NCBI GenBank assembly: GCA_018823835.1
Contig: JAHJHT010000013.1
Span: forward strand, 620,001 to 684,000
From: Alphaproteobacteria bacterium
GTDB lineage: Bacteria > Pseudomonadota > Alphaproteobacteria > Rhizobiales > Rhizobiaceae
Reading direction: 5' to 3'
Length of the DNA stretch: 64,000 nucleotides
Shown here: one piece after another, positions 27,916 through 37,384 of the stretch
How positions within the stretch are numbered: the stretch's first letter is position 1
How the letters are laid out: every line of letters starts with the position of its first letter
Program-made: the position numbers and the translations under genes
Notes under the pieces: model-generated
Database searches by the model: none
Told to the model about the DNA's origin: nothing
What the model saw: the letters and a program-made list of their open reading frames with translations, nothing else

Positions 27916-29739
27916 ATGTGTGGAATAGTCGGGATCGTCGGCCACTCTCCGGTCGCGCCGCTGCTCGTCGAGGCGCTGAAGCGGCTCGAGTACCGGGGCT
28001 ATGACTCGGCCGGCATCGCGACCGTCGAGCATGGCGAACTGGCGCGCCGCCGCGCCGAGGGCAAACTCGTCAACCTCCAGCGCAAGCTCGACGGCGAGCC
28101 GCTCGGCGGGCTGATCGGCATCGGCCACACGCGCTGGGCAACGCATGGCGTACCCAACGAGACGAACGCGCACCCGCACTTCTCCGACGGCGTCGCCATC
28201 GTCCACAACGGCATCATCGAGAATTTCGCCGAGCTGCGCGAGGAACTGAAGAAGGACGGCTACAGCTTCACCTCGCAGACAGACACGGAAGTCGTCGCGC
28301 ACCTTGTGGGGCGCGAGCTTGCTGCCGGTGTGCCGCCGGTCGAGGCGGCGCACAGGGCACTGAAGCGGCTCGAGGGCGCTTTTGCGCTGGCGATCATGTT
28401 CCGCGGCGACGAGGACCTCATCGTCGGCGCGCGCAACGGTCCGCCATTGGCTGTCGGTCACGGCAAGGGCGAGATGTTCCTCGGCTCGGATGCGATTGCG
28501 CTCGCCCCCTTCACCAATTCGATCACCTATCTGGAGGACGGCGACTGGGTTGTCGTGCGCCGCAACGAGTTCGCCATCTTCGACATGGAAGGCAATCCGG
28601 TCAAGCGCAAGCGGCAGCAGTCGCTGGGCACCAGCTTCATGGTCGACAAGGGCAACCATCGGCACTTCATGGAGAAGGAAATCCATGAGCAGCCTGAAGT
28701 GATCGCCCATACGCTTGCCCACTATCTCGACTTCGCGAACGGCACGTCGAGGCCGCTCGACCTGCCGTTCGACTTCGCCAAGCTCGACCGGCTGACCATC
28801 TCGGCCTGCGGCACCGCCTATCTCGCCGGCCTGGTCAGCAAGTATTGGTTCGAGCGGCTGGCGAAGCTGCCCGTCGACGTCGATATCGCGTCCGAGTTCC
28901 GCTACCGCGAAGTGCCGCTGTCGACGAAGAGTGCCGCATTCTTCGTGTCGCAGTCGGGCGAGACCGCCGATACGCTCGCCTCGCTGCGCTACTGCAAGGC
29001 CGCAGGCGTCCCGATCGGCTCGATCGTCAACGTGCGCGAATCGACGATTGCGCGTGAATCCGACGTGACATTGCCGACACTCGCCGGACCGGAAATCGGC
29101 GTCGCCTCGACCAAGGCCTTCACCTGCCAGCTCTCGGTGCTTGCCTCGCTCGCCGTCAGGGCCGCCGCGGCGCGCGGCGCAATCAGCAGCGAGGAGGAGC
29201 GGGCGATGGTGCGCAGCCTCTCGGAGGCGCCGCGCTACGCCGCACAGGTGCTGAAGCTCGACGGGCAGATCGAGAAGGTGGCGCGCGAACTCGCCCACTA
29301 CAAGCACGTGCTCTATCTCGGCCGCGACACCAACTACCCGCTGGCCATGGAAGGCGCGCTCAAGCTCAAGGAAATTTCCTACATCCATGCCGAGGGCTAT
29401 GCGGCCGGCGAGCTCAAGCACGGACCGATCGCGCTGATCGACGAGCAGATGCCGGTGATCGTGATCGCGCCGCATGACCGGATCTTCGAAAAGACCGTTT
29501 CCAACATGCAGGAAGTGGCGGCGCGCGGCGGCAAGATCATCCTGATCACCGACACGAAGGGCGCGGCGCGGGCGACCGTCGACACGATGGAGACCATCGT
29601 GCTGCCGGACATGCCCGAGATCATCGCGCCGATCGTCTATGCGCTGCCGATCCAGCTGCTGGCCTATTATACGGCCGTGTTCATGGGTACCGATGTCGAC
29701 CAGCCGCGCAACCTCGCCAAGTCGGTGACGGTCGAATAG
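27916..29739 (+). CDS. glmS: glutamine--fructose-6-phosphate aminotransferase (isomerizing)
   Basis: This 607-residue enzyme makes glucosamine-6-phosphate from fructose-6-phosphate and glutamine, the entry to UDP-GlcNAc. The nucleophile Cys2 is in MCGIVGIVG, and the glutaminase domain (about 1-220) shows RWATHG and HNGIIENF. Two SIS domains follow, with SACGTAYLAGLVSKYWFE, SQSGETADTL and the C-terminal KSVTVE end typical of GlmS. The upstream region shows no glmS ribozyme. Together with glmU and the lpx genes later in the window it supplies the amino sugars of the envelope. Confidence 0.97.
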   Translation: MCGIVGIVGHSPVAPLLVEALKRLEYRGYDSAGIATVEHGELARRRAEGKLVNLQRKLDGEPLGGLIGIGHTRWATHGVPNETNAHPHFSDGVAIVHNGIIENFAELREELKKDGYSFTSQTDTEVVAHLVGRELAAGVPPVEAAHRALKRLEGAFALAIMFRGDEDLIVGARNGPPLAVGHGKGEMFLGSDAIALAPFTNSITYLEDGDWVVVRRNEFAIFDMEGNPVKRKRQQSLGTSFMVDKGNHRHFMEKEIHEQPEVIAHTLAHYLDFANGTSRPLDLPFDFAKLDRLTISACGTAYLAGLVSKYWFERLAKLPVDVDIASEFRYREVPLSTKSAAFFVSQSGETADTLASLRYCKAAGVPIGSIVNVRESTIARESDVTLPTLAGPEIGVASTKAFTCQLSVLASLAVRAAAARGAISSEEERAMVRSLSEAPRYAAQVLKLDGQIEKVARELAHYKHVLYLGRDTNYPLAMEGALKLKEISYIHAEGYAAGELKHGPIALIDEQMPVIVIAPHDRIFEKTVSNMQEVAARGGKIILITDTKGAARATVDTMETIVLPDMPEIIAPIVYALPIQLLAYYTAVFMGTDVDQPRNLAKSVTVE

Positions 29740-29820
29740 ACGCAGCTTTGCCTCAAAATCGCTGTTTCAATGGGCTTGCGTGTTCTCTAGTGTTGCAGCG
29801 CAACCAAGAGCAATCATGCA

Positions 29821-30537
29821 ATGTCGGACCACCATAAGAGCTCAGCCATGACGCGTTTGAGGAATTATTTCCTGACGGGATTTATCGTCACTGCGCCGCT
29901 GGCGATCACGGCCTATCTCGCATGGTCGTTCATCGGCTGGGTGGATTCCTGGGTCAAACCCTATATCCCGGCCCGTTACAGCCCCGACACCTACCTGCCA
30001 TTCGCGGTGCCCGGTTTCGGCCTGATCGTGGCGATCTTCCTGATCACCATGATCGGCTTCCTGACCGCCAATTTCGTCGGCCGCACGATTGTCGGCCTCG
30101 GCGAGGACATCCTCGACCGCATGCCGCTGGTGCGCAGCATCTATCGCGGCCTGAAGCAGATCTTCGAGACGGTGCTGTCCAACAAGGCGGACATGTTCCA
30201 GAAGGTCGCGATCATCGAGTATCCGCGCCGCGGCACCTGGTCGATCGTCTTCATCTCGAGCGAAAAGTCGAACGAGGTGACGGAAAAGCTGGAACCCGAA
30301 GTCAGCAAGACGGTCGCCGTCTTCATGCCCTCGACGCCCAATCCGACGACCGGCTACCTGCTCTACGTACCGCGTTCGGAAGTGATCGAGCTGTCGATGA
30401 CGGTGGAGGAGGCAGCCAAGCTGGTGATTTCGGCCGGCCTCGTGGCGCCCGAGCGCCTTCCGCTCAAGAAGAACGGCAAGAAGGTTGCCGAGCTCGTCGA
30501 GCCGCCCAGGGAAGAGGGCGGCCGGGCGGCAAGCTAG
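29821..30537 (+). CDS. DUF502 family membrane protein
   Basis: This 238-residue protein has two transmembrane segments near the N-terminus (YFLTGFIVTAPLAITAYLAW and FGLIVAIFLITMIGFLTANF) and a conserved cytoplasmic part with IPLVRSIY-like MPLVRSIYRGLKQIFETVL and the MPSTPNPTTGYLLYVPRSEV segment diagnostic of DUF502. The C-terminal tail is charged. The function is unknown. It lies between glmS and convergent recG, whose stop is only 9 bp away, a conserved rhizobial arrangement. Confidence 0.88.
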   Translation: MSDHHKSSAMTRLRNYFLTGFIVTAPLAITAYLAWSFIGWVDSWVKPYIPARYSPDTYLPFAVPGFGLIVAIFLITMIGFLTANFVGRTIVGLGEDILDRMPLVRSIYRGLKQIFETVLSNKADMFQKVAIIEYPRRGTWSIVFISSEKSNEVTEKLEPEVSKTVAVFMPSTPNPTTGYLLYVPRSEVIELSMTVEEAAKLVISAGLVAPERLPLKKNGKKVAELVEPPREEGGRAAS

Positions 30538-30546
30538 CGGTGCCTG

Positions 30547-32655
30547 TCAGCCGGCCCTGAGCAGCCGGACGGCGTCGTCGCGCCCGAAAAGATAAAGCAG
30601 GATGCGCAGCGCTTCGCCGCGGGCCGAAGTCAGTTCCGGGTCGCGGTTCAGGATCAGCCTGGCATCGTCGCGCGCGGTCTCGAGCAGGTCGGCGTGGAAC
30701 TCGATGCGCGCCACCTGAAAGCCCGGCGTGCCCGACTGGCGGGTGCCGAGCAACTCGCCTTCGCCGCGCAGCTTGAGATCTTCCTCCGAGATCAGGAACC
30801 CGTCCTCTGTCTCGCGCATGACCGACAGGCGGCGCTTCGCCGTTTCGCCGAGCGGGTCCTTGTAGAGCAGCACGCAGGATGACGGTTTCGAGCCGCGCCC
30901 GACGCGCCCGCGAAGCTGGTGCAGCTGGGCAAGGCCGAAGCGCTCGGCATGCTCGATGACCATGATGGTGGCGTCCGGGACGTCGACGCCGACCTCGATG
31001 ACGGTGGTGGCGACGAGGATGCGTGTTTCGCCTTCCTTGAAGGCGCGCATCGCCTCGTCCTTCTCCGCGCCCTTCATGCGGCCGTGCACGAGGCCGACCG
31101 CGTTGCCGAAGTCCTCTGCCAGAACGGCAAAGCGGTCCTCGGCCGACATCAGCTTGATCTCTTCCGATTCCTCGACCAGCGGGCAGATCCAGTAGACTTT
31201 CTGGCCGTCGGCGACGGCATCACGGATGCGGCCGACCAGTTCGTCGACGCGATCGAGCGGCAGCGTGACGGTGCGGATCGGTTGACGGCCGGCCGGCTTT
31301 TCGGTGAGCCGCGAGACCTCCATGTCGCCGAATGCAGTGAGGACCAGCGTGCGCGGAATCGGCGTCGCTGTCATCACCAGCATGTCCGGCGCCTCGCCCT
31401 TGGCGGTGATGGCCAGGCGCTGGTGGACGCCGAAGCGGTGCTGCTCGTCGACTACGACGAAGACGAGGTCGCGGAATTTTACCGGCTCCTGGAACAGCGC
31501 ATGGGTGCCGACGACGATGTCGACCGAGCCGTCGGCAAGGCGGGCGAGCGTGTCGGCGCGGTCACGGCCCTTTTCCCGGCCGGTCAGAACGGCGACCGTG
31601 AGCCCGGCCTTTTCGGCGAGCGGCGCGATGGTGGCGAGGTGCTGGCGCGCCAGGATCTCGGTCGGCGCCATGATAGCGGCCTGGCCGCCGGCCTCGACGG
31701 CACGCGCCATGGCGAGCAATGCGACCACCGTCTTGCCGGAGCCGACATCGCCCTGCAGCAGGCGCAACATGCGTTCTGGCCTGGCGAGATCGGCGACGAT
31801 CTCGGACAGGGCAAATTCCTGTGAACCGGTGAGGCTATAGGGCAGGGCGGTTCGGAGTGCGGACTCGATCTTGCCATCGCCGACCAATGGCCTGCCCGAA
31901 TATTTCCGGCGCCGGGCGCGGATCAGCGCCAGGGAGACCTGGCCGGCAAGGAACTCGTCATAGGCGAGGCGGCGCCAGGCAGCGCCCTCGGGCGATACGT
32001 CGAGCGGATCCTTCGGATCATGCAGGCGGGCAAGGGCTGCGGCCAGCGGCGGAAAGCTGTGGCGGCGCGCGACGTCGGTGTCGAGCCAGTCGGGCAGGAC
32101 AGGCAGGCGCGCCAGAGCCTGCGCGATGGCGCGACGCAGCACCTTGCCGGACAGGCCGGCCGTCATCGGATAGACCGGCTCCACGAGCGGCAGGGAGGCG
32201 GCGTCGGCCGCGAGCGCGATATGGTCCGGGTGGACCATGGAGGGTCGGCCGTTGAACCATTCCATGCGGCCCGAGACGACGACATCCTCGCCGACCGGCA
32301 GCGCCTTTTCGAGATAGGCGGCGTGGGCGTGGAAGAAGGTCAACGCGATCTCGCCGGTCTCGTCGAAGGCAAAGACCCGGTAGGGCACCGACCGGTTGCC
32401 GCGCGGCGGCGGCTGGTGGCGGTCGACGCGCAGGTCGAGCGTGACGATGGCGCCCTCGGCCGAGCCGGCGATGCCCGGACGGCTGCGCCGGTCGATGACG
32501 GTGTGCGGCAGGACGAAGAGCAGGTCGCCGACGCGGGCCGGGCGGTCGCCGAGGTCGGCCGGCACGATCTTCTCGATCAGTCCGGCGACCTTCGGCCCGA
32601 CGCCTTCGAGCGAAGTGATGGGGGCAAACAGCGGATCGAGCAGGGATGGGCGCAT
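30547..32655 (-). CDS. recG: ATP-dependent DNA helicase RecG
   Basis: This 702-residue helicase processes stalled replication forks and Holliday junctions. The N-terminal wedge/OB domain (about 1-180) precedes helicase domain 1 with Walker A GDVGSGKTVVALL and DEQHRFGVHQR, the TATPIPRTL motif III, then helicase domain 2 with VATTVIEVGVDVPDAT and QLRGRVGRG. The C-terminal RecG wedge-associated segment follows. The length agrees with the family. It is divergent from sdhE-mfd with a 92-bp gap, as in other Rhizobiales. Confidence 0.97.
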   Translation of the reverse strand: MRPSLLDPLFAPITSLEGVGPKVAGLIEKIVPADLGDRPARVGDLLFVLPHTVIDRRSRPGIAGSAEGAIVTLDLRVDRHQPPPRGNRSVPYRVFAFDETGEIALTFFHAHAAYLEKALPVGEDVVVSGRMEWFNGRPSMVHPDHIALAADAASLPLVEPVYPMTAGLSGKVLRRAIAQALARLPVLPDWLDTDVARRHSFPPLAAALARLHDPKDPLDVSPEGAAWRRLAYDEFLAGQVSLALIRARRRKYSGRPLVGDGKIESALRTALPYSLTGSQEFALSEIVADLARPERMLRLLQGDVGSGKTVVALLAMARAVEAGGQAAIMAPTEILARQHLATIAPLAEKAGLTVAVLTGREKGRDRADTLARLADGSVDIVVGTHALFQEPVKFRDLVFVVVDEQHRFGVHQRLAITAKGEAPDMLVMTATPIPRTLVLTAFGDMEVSRLTEKPAGRQPIRTVTLPLDRVDELVGRIRDAVADGQKVYWICPLVEESEEIKLMSAEDRFAVLAEDFGNAVGLVHGRMKGAEKDEAMRAFKEGETRILVATTVIEVGVDVPDATIMVIEHAERFGLAQLHQLRGRVGRGSKPSSCVLLYKDPLGETAKRRLSVMRETEDGFLISEEDLKLRGEGELLGTRQSGTPGFQVARIEFHADLLETARDDARLILNRDPELTSARGEALRILLYLFGRDDAVRLLRAG

Positions 32656-32747
32656 GGTGTCAGCTTAGGCTGCGGCATGGCATGCGCAAGGCTGACAGGG
32701 CCGGCTATCCACGCTATATGCGCGCATCAACGCAGGGCAGGTACGGC

Positions 32748-33035
32748 ATGAGCGGGACGACGCGATCAAGTGAGGGGCTGGACCCGCGCCGGCGCAAGCT
32801 GCTGTTCCGCTCCTGGCATCGCGGCATCCGCGAGATGGACCTGATCCTCGGCGGCTTTGCCGATGCCGAGATGGCCGGCTTGACCTTGGACGAACTCGAC
32901 CAATATGAGAGGCTCCTCGAGGTTCAGGACGCCGACCTGCTGTCCTGGGTGACGGGCGAACAAGCTGTTCCAGAAATCCACCAGACGGCCCTGCTGAAAA
33001 GGATCGTGGCGAGCCGCGCCCATGTCGCGACCTGA
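32748..33035 (+). CDS. sdhE: FAD assembly factor SdhE (succinate dehydrogenase flavinylation)
   Basis: This 95-residue protein of the SdhE/DUF339 family promotes covalent attachment of FAD to the succinate dehydrogenase flavoprotein. The family signature is visible: RRKLLFRSWHRGIREMDLIL (with the RGxxE region) followed by a helical segment TLDELDQYERLLEVQDADLL. ATG 32748 follows GGGCAGG; ATG 32718 is an upstream alternative that would add ten residues. It ends 11 bp before mfd, so the two are probably co-transcribed. Confidence 0.9.
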   Translation: MSGTTRSSEGLDPRRRKLLFRSWHRGIREMDLILGGFADAEMAGLTLDELDQYERLLEVQDADLLSWVTGEQAVPEIHQTALLKRIVASRAHVAT

Positions 33036-33046
33036 AACGTGAAATC

Positions 33047-36000
33047 ATGAGTCTCATCGATAAAATCGGCCTGCCGCAAGACCGGCCCGGCCAGTTCATC
33101 GTCGACGGTGTTGCCGACGGCTACGAGGCGTTTGCGCTGGCCGCCGTGGCGGCAGAGGCTGCGGGCGATCGCCCGGTCCTGTTCGTCGCGCGCGACGGAC
33201 AGCGGCTGCCGGCGATCATCGAGGCGCTGGCATTCGCCGCGCCTGACCTGCCTGTACTGGAGTTTCCGGCCTGGGACTGCCTGCCCTACGATCGCGTGTC
33301 GCCGGGTTCGGATTCGGCAGCTCGGCGGCTCGACGCGCTGTCGGCGATGATCGCGCTGAAGGAAAAGCCGCACCGCGCGGTGATCCTGACCACGGCCAAC
33401 GCGCTGCTGCAGCGCATTCCGCCGGCCGAGACCATCGAGGCGCAGGGCTTTCGTGCCAAGCCCGGCAGCATCGTCAACATGAACGACCTCATCTCGCGGC
33501 TGGAAATGTCGGGCTTCGAGCGTGTGCCGACGGTGCGCGACGTCGGCGAATTCGCCGTGCGCGGCGGCATTCTCGACCTCTACGCGCCGGGATCGCCCGA
33601 GGCCGTGCGGCTCGACTTCTTCGGCGACACGCTGGAGACGATCCGCGCCTTCGACGTGGCGACGCAGCGCACTTCCGGCAACCGCAAGGAAGTGTCGCTG
33701 CAGGCGATGAGCGAAGTGACGCTGACGCCCGACACGATCAGCCGGTTCCGCCGCAACTACATCGAGGCTTTCGGCGCACCGTCGCGCGACGACGGGCTCT
33801 ATGCCTCGATCACCGAGGGCAAGCGCTTCGCCGGCATGGAGCACTGGCTGCCGTTCTATTACGAGCGGCTCGACACGCTGTTCGACTATCTGCCCGGCGC
33901 ACCGGTGGTGTTCGACCATCTGGCGCATGAGGCGATCGACGAGCGCCACACGCTGATCCTCGATTATTACGAGGCGCGCAAGGAGCAGGCCGGCGGCGCG
34001 ATGAAGGACGCCGTGCCCTACAAGCCGACGCCGCCCAACCTGATCTACCTGTCGCCGGACGACATTTCGGCGGCGCTGCCCGAGCGCGCGTCGATCGAGT
34101 TTTCGCCCTTCGATGCGCCCGAAGCCGGAGCCCGCAAGGTGCTGCATGCCGGGGCGCGCAGCGGCCACAGTTTTGCCGAGGAGCGCGCCGACCCCAACGC
34201 CAATGTCTTCGAGGCAGCGGTCGCGCATGTTTCTGCGGTACGCGCCGCCAAGCGCAAGGTCGTCATTGCCGGCTGGACCGAGGGCTCGCTCGACCGGCTG
34301 GCGCAGATCCTCGACGAACATGGGCTGGGCAACGTCAAGCGCGTGGCAACGCTGGCCGAAGTCGAAAAGCTTGGACCGGGGCAAGCGGGCGCCGCCGTGC
34401 TGCCGCTCGAAACCGGCTTCGAGACCGACCGCTTCACGGTTGTCGCCGAGCAGGACATTCTGGGCGACCGGCTGGTGCGGCGCTCCAAGAAGCGCAAGCG
34501 CGCCTCCGATTTCATTGCCGAGGCGGCGGCCCTTTCGGCGGGCGACATCGTCGTTCATGCCGATCACGGCATCGGTCGCTTCGTCGGGCTGAAGACCATC
34601 GAGGCGCTCGGCGCGCCGCATGACTGCCTGGAGATCCACTACGCTGCCGACGGCAGGCTCTATCTGCCGGTCGAGAACATCGAGCTGTTGTCGCGCTACG
34701 GCTCGGATTCGGCCGAGGCGCAGCTCGACCGCCTGGGTGGCGGCGCCTGGCAATCGCGCAAGGCCAAGCTCAAGAAGCGCCTGCTCGAAATGGCGGGGCA
34801 ACTGATCCGCATCGCCGCCGAGCGCAAGATGCGCACCGCCGTCGCGATAACGCCGCAGGATGGGCTCTACGGCGAGTTCTCGGCGCGCTTTCCCTACGAG
34901 GAGACCGAGGACCAGCAGACGGCAATCGATTCGGTGCTCGACGACCTGTCGGCCGGGCGGCCGATGGACCGGCTGATCTGCGGAGACGTCGGCTTCGGCA
35001 AGACCGAAGTGGCGCTGCGCGCCGCCTTCGTGGCGGCGATGGAAGGTTTTCAGGTGGCCGTCGTCGTTCCGACCACGCTGCTGGCGCGGCAGCATTTCAA
35101 GACCTTCTCGCAGCGCTTCTCGGGCCTGCCCGTTAATGTCCGCCAGGCGTCGCGGCTGGTGACGCCGAAGGAGCTTGCTGAAACCAAGAAGGGGCTTGCG
35201 GACGGCTCGATCGACATCGTCGTCGGCACGCATGCACTGCTCGGCAGCGCCATCCAGTTCAAGAATCTCGGCCTGCTGATCATCGACGAGGAGCAGCATT
35301 TCGGCGTCAAGCACAAGGAACGCCTGAAGGACCTGAAGAGTGACGTGCACGTGCTGACGCTGTCGGCGACGCCGATCCCGCGCACCCTGCAGCTGGCGCT
35401 GACCGGGGTGCGCGAACTGTCGCTGATCGCCACGCCGCCGGTCGACCGCATGGCGGTGAGAACCTTCATCTCGCCCTTCGACCCGCTGGTGATCCGCGAG
35501 ACGCTGCTGCGCGAACGCTATCGCGGCGGCCAGAGCTTCTATGTCGTGCCGCGCATCAAGGACCTCGCCGAGGTGCAGCAGTTCCTGACCTCGTCGGTGC
35601 CGGAGCTGAAGGTCGGCACGGCGCACGGCCAGATGCCGCCGGGCGAGCTCGACGACATCATGAACGCCTTCTACGACGGCCAGTACGACGTGCTCCTGTC
35701 GACGACGATCGTCGAGTCGGGCCTCGACATTCCGACCGCCAATACGCTGATCGTGCACCGCGCCGACATGTTCGGCCTGGCGCAGCTCTACCAGCTGCGC
35801 GGTCGCGTCGGGCGATCGAAGCTGCGCGCCTATGCGCTGTTCACGCTGCCGGCCAACCGCAAGCTGACCGATACAGCCGACCGCCGCCTGAAGGTGCTGC
35901 AGTCGCTCGACAGCCTCGGCGCCGGCTTCCAGCTGGCCAGTCACGACCTCGACATACGCGGCGCCGGCAACCTGCTCGGCGAGGAGCAGTCCGGTCACAT

Positions 36001-36544
36001 CAAGGAAGTCGGCTTCGAGCTCTACCAGCAGATGCTCGAGGAGGCGGTCGCCGAGATCAAGGACACCGGCGAGCCGATGGATGGCGGCTGGTCGCCCCAG
36101 ATCACCGTCGGGGCCGCCGTGATGATCCCGGAGAGCTACGTGCCGGACCTGCAGCTCAGGCTGGCGCTCTACCGCCGGCTTGGCGACCTGCAGTCGACCG
36201 AGGAGATCGACGGTTTCGGCGCCGAACTGATCGACCGGTTCGGGCCATTGCCCGACGAGGTCCAGCACCTGCTGAAGATCGTCTTCATCAAGGCGCTGTG
36301 CCGGCAAGCCAATGTCGAGAAGCTGGATGCCGGGCCGAAGGGCGTCGTCATCCATTTCCGCGGCAAGGAGTTTTCAGATCCGGTCGGACTCGTCCGCTTC
36401 ATCGGCGAGCAGGGGTCGCTCGCCAAGATCAGGCCGGACCAGAGCGTGGTGTTCATGCGCGACTGGCCGAATGCCGATAAGCGGCTCGCCGGTTCCGCCG
36501 TCATCATGACGCAGCTGGCGCGGATGGCGGCAAAGGCCGCCTGA
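33047..36544 (+). CDS. mfd: transcription-repair coupling factor Mfd
   Basis: This 1165-residue translocase removes stalled RNA polymerase at lesions and recruits UvrA. The N-terminal UvrB-like region (with PAWDCLPYDRVSP), an RNA-polymerase-interacting CarD-like Tudor domain (GDIVVHADHGIGRFVGLKTI), RecG-like motor domains (Walker A GDVGFGKTEVALR, DEEQHFGVKHKE, TLSATPIPRTL, VESGLDIPTANT, QLRGRVGRS) and the C-terminal TRCF domain appear in the expected order. The length is normal. A long antisense reading frame covers it but is a composition artefact. Confidence 0.97.
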   Translation: MSLIDKIGLPQDRPGQFIVDGVADGYEAFALAAVAAEAAGDRPVLFVARDGQRLPAIIEALAFAAPDLPVLEFPAWDCLPYDRVSPGSDSAARRLDALSAMIALKEKPHRAVILTTANALLQRIPPAETIEAQGFRAKPGSIVNMNDLISRLEMSGFERVPTVRDVGEFAVRGGILDLYAPGSPEAVRLDFFGDTLETIRAFDVATQRTSGNRKEVSLQAMSEVTLTPDTISRFRRNYIEAFGAPSRDDGLYASITEGKRFAGMEHWLPFYYERLDTLFDYLPGAPVVFDHLAHEAIDERHTLILDYYEARKEQAGGAMKDAVPYKPTPPNLIYLSPDDISAALPERASIEFSPFDAPEAGARKVLHAGARSGHSFAEERADPNANVFEAAVAHVSAVRAAKRKVVIAGWTEGSLDRLAQILDEHGLGNVKRVATLAEVEKLGPGQAGAAVLPLETGFETDRFTVVAEQDILGDRLVRRSKKRKRASDFIAEAAALSAGDIVVHADHGIGRFVGLKTIEALGAPHDCLEIHYAADGRLYLPVENIELLSRYGSDSAEAQLDRLGGGAWQSRKAKLKKRLLEMAGQLIRIAAERKMRTAVAITPQDGLYGEFSARFPYEETEDQQTAIDSVLDDLSAGRPMDRLICGDVGFGKTEVALRAAFVAAMEGFQVAVVVPTTLLARQHFKTFSQRFSGLPVNVRQASRLVTPKELAETKKGLADGSIDIVVGTHALLGSAIQFKNLGLLIIDEEQHFGVKHKERLKDLKSDVHVLTLSATPIPRTLQLALTGVRELSLIATPPVDRMAVRTFISPFDPLVIRETLLRERYRGGQSFYVVPRIKDLAEVQQFLTSSVPELKVGTAHGQMPPGELDDIMNAFYDGQYDVLLSTTIVESGLDIPTANTLIVHRADMFGLAQLYQLRGRVGRSKLRAYALFTLPANRKLTDTADRRLKVLQSLDSLGAGFQLASHDLDIRGAGNLLGEEQSGHIKEVGFELYQQMLEEAVAEIKDTGEPMDGGWSPQITVGAAVMIPESYVPDLQLRLALYRRLGDLQSTEEIDGFGAELIDRFGPLPDEVQHLLKIVFIKALCRQANVEKLDAGPKGVVIHFRGKEFSDPVGLVRFIGEQGSLAKIRPDQSVVFMRDWPNADKRLAGSAVIMTQLARMAAKAA

Positions 36545-36552
36545 AAGGCCGG

Positions 36553-36978
36553 CTAGGAAGCTGCCAACGCCGCCTTGATCTTCTCGGCGTTGGCCGCGAG
36601 AATCTCGGGCTTTTCCATCTCGCCGGTGTGCGGCCGCAACGGCACACCCTCGAAGCGCGGGATGATGTGGAAGTGCAGGTGGAAGACCACCTGACCGCCG
36701 GCCGGCTCGTTGAACTGCTGCACCGTCACGCCATCGGCCGAGAACGCGCGCAGAACGGCGCGCGCGAGCTTCTGCGTGGTGCGCGCGACGGCCGCCAGGC
36801 TGTCTTCCTCGACGTCGAGGATGTTGCGCGAGGGCTTTTTCGGGATGACCAGGCAATGGCCATCGCCGCGCGGCATGATGTCCATGAAGGCGAAGGTGTC
36901 GGCGTCCTCGTAGAGCTTGTGCGAGGGAATCTCGCCGCGAAGGATTTTTGCGAAGATGTTGTCGTCCTGGTAGGTCAT
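36553..36978 (-). CDS. HIT family protein (histidine triad nucleotide hydrolase)
   Basis: This 141-residue histidine-triad protein has the catalytic motif HLHFHIIPRF (His-x-His-x-His) at about residues 96-102 and the N-terminal region DNIFAKILRGEIPSHKLYED typical of HINT-like proteins. Such proteins hydrolyse nucleotide phosphoramidates such as AMP-lysine. It ends 8 bp from the mfd stop in convergent orientation. The physiological substrate cannot be given. Confidence 0.92.
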   Translation of the reverse strand: MTYQDDNIFAKILRGEIPSHKLYEDADTFAFMDIMPRGDGHCLVIPKKPSRNILDVEEDSLAAVARTTQKLARAVLRAFSADGVTVQQFNEPAGGQVVFHLHFHIIPRFEGVPLRPHTGEMEKPEILAANAEKIKAALAAS

Positions 36979-37048
36979 GCGCGCTATCCCAAAAATTGCC
37001 CAGTGCCATAATGGTCCGGCGAATCGCCTCGTTCAATGGCAGGGTCCC

Positions 37049-37384
37049 ATGGTTCTCAACTACGTCTACCTGATCGTCGCCATCCTGTTCGAGGTGGTCG
37101 CCACGACGGCCCTGAAGCAGACCGACGGGTTCACCCGCCTGATGCCGTCTCTGGTGTCGATCGCAGGCTATGCGCTGGCGTTCTACTTCCTGTCGCTGCC
37201 GCTGCGCACCATGCCGGTCGGCGTCGTCTATGCGCTGTGGTGCGGCGCCGGCATCATCTTCATCACGGCCATCGGCTGGGTCTGGTTCCGCCAGGCGCTC
37301 GACCTGCCGGCGCTCGCCGGCATGGGGCTGATCATGGCGGGCGTCGTCGTGATCAATCTGTTTTCGAAGACGATCGTTCACTGA
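37049..37384 (+). CDS. SMR-family multidrug efflux transporter
   Basis: This 111-residue small multidrug resistance protein has four hydrophobic helices and the membrane-embedded proton/drug-coupling glutamate in the first (AILFEVVATTALK, Glu about 13). Motifs of the EmrE/Sug type such as YALWCGAGIIFITAIGW are present. It works as a dimer exporting cationic compounds or guanidinium-type substrates. ATG 37049 was chosen because the first helix starts immediately. The last 32 bases overlap the 3' end of the convergent FemAB-like gene. Confidence 0.92.
   Translation: MVLNYVYLIVAILFEVVATTALKQTDGFTRLMPSLVSIAGYALAFYFLSLPLRTMPVGVVYALWCGAGIIFITAIGWVWFRQALDLPALAGMGLIMAGVVVINLFSKTIVH

Noticed and set aside
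32924..36355. A 1143-codon open frame antisense to mfd
   Set aside because: It mirrors mfd over its whole length, has a His/Arg/Asp-rich composition without any domain, and mfd on the plus strand is a full match to its family. High GC produces such frames.
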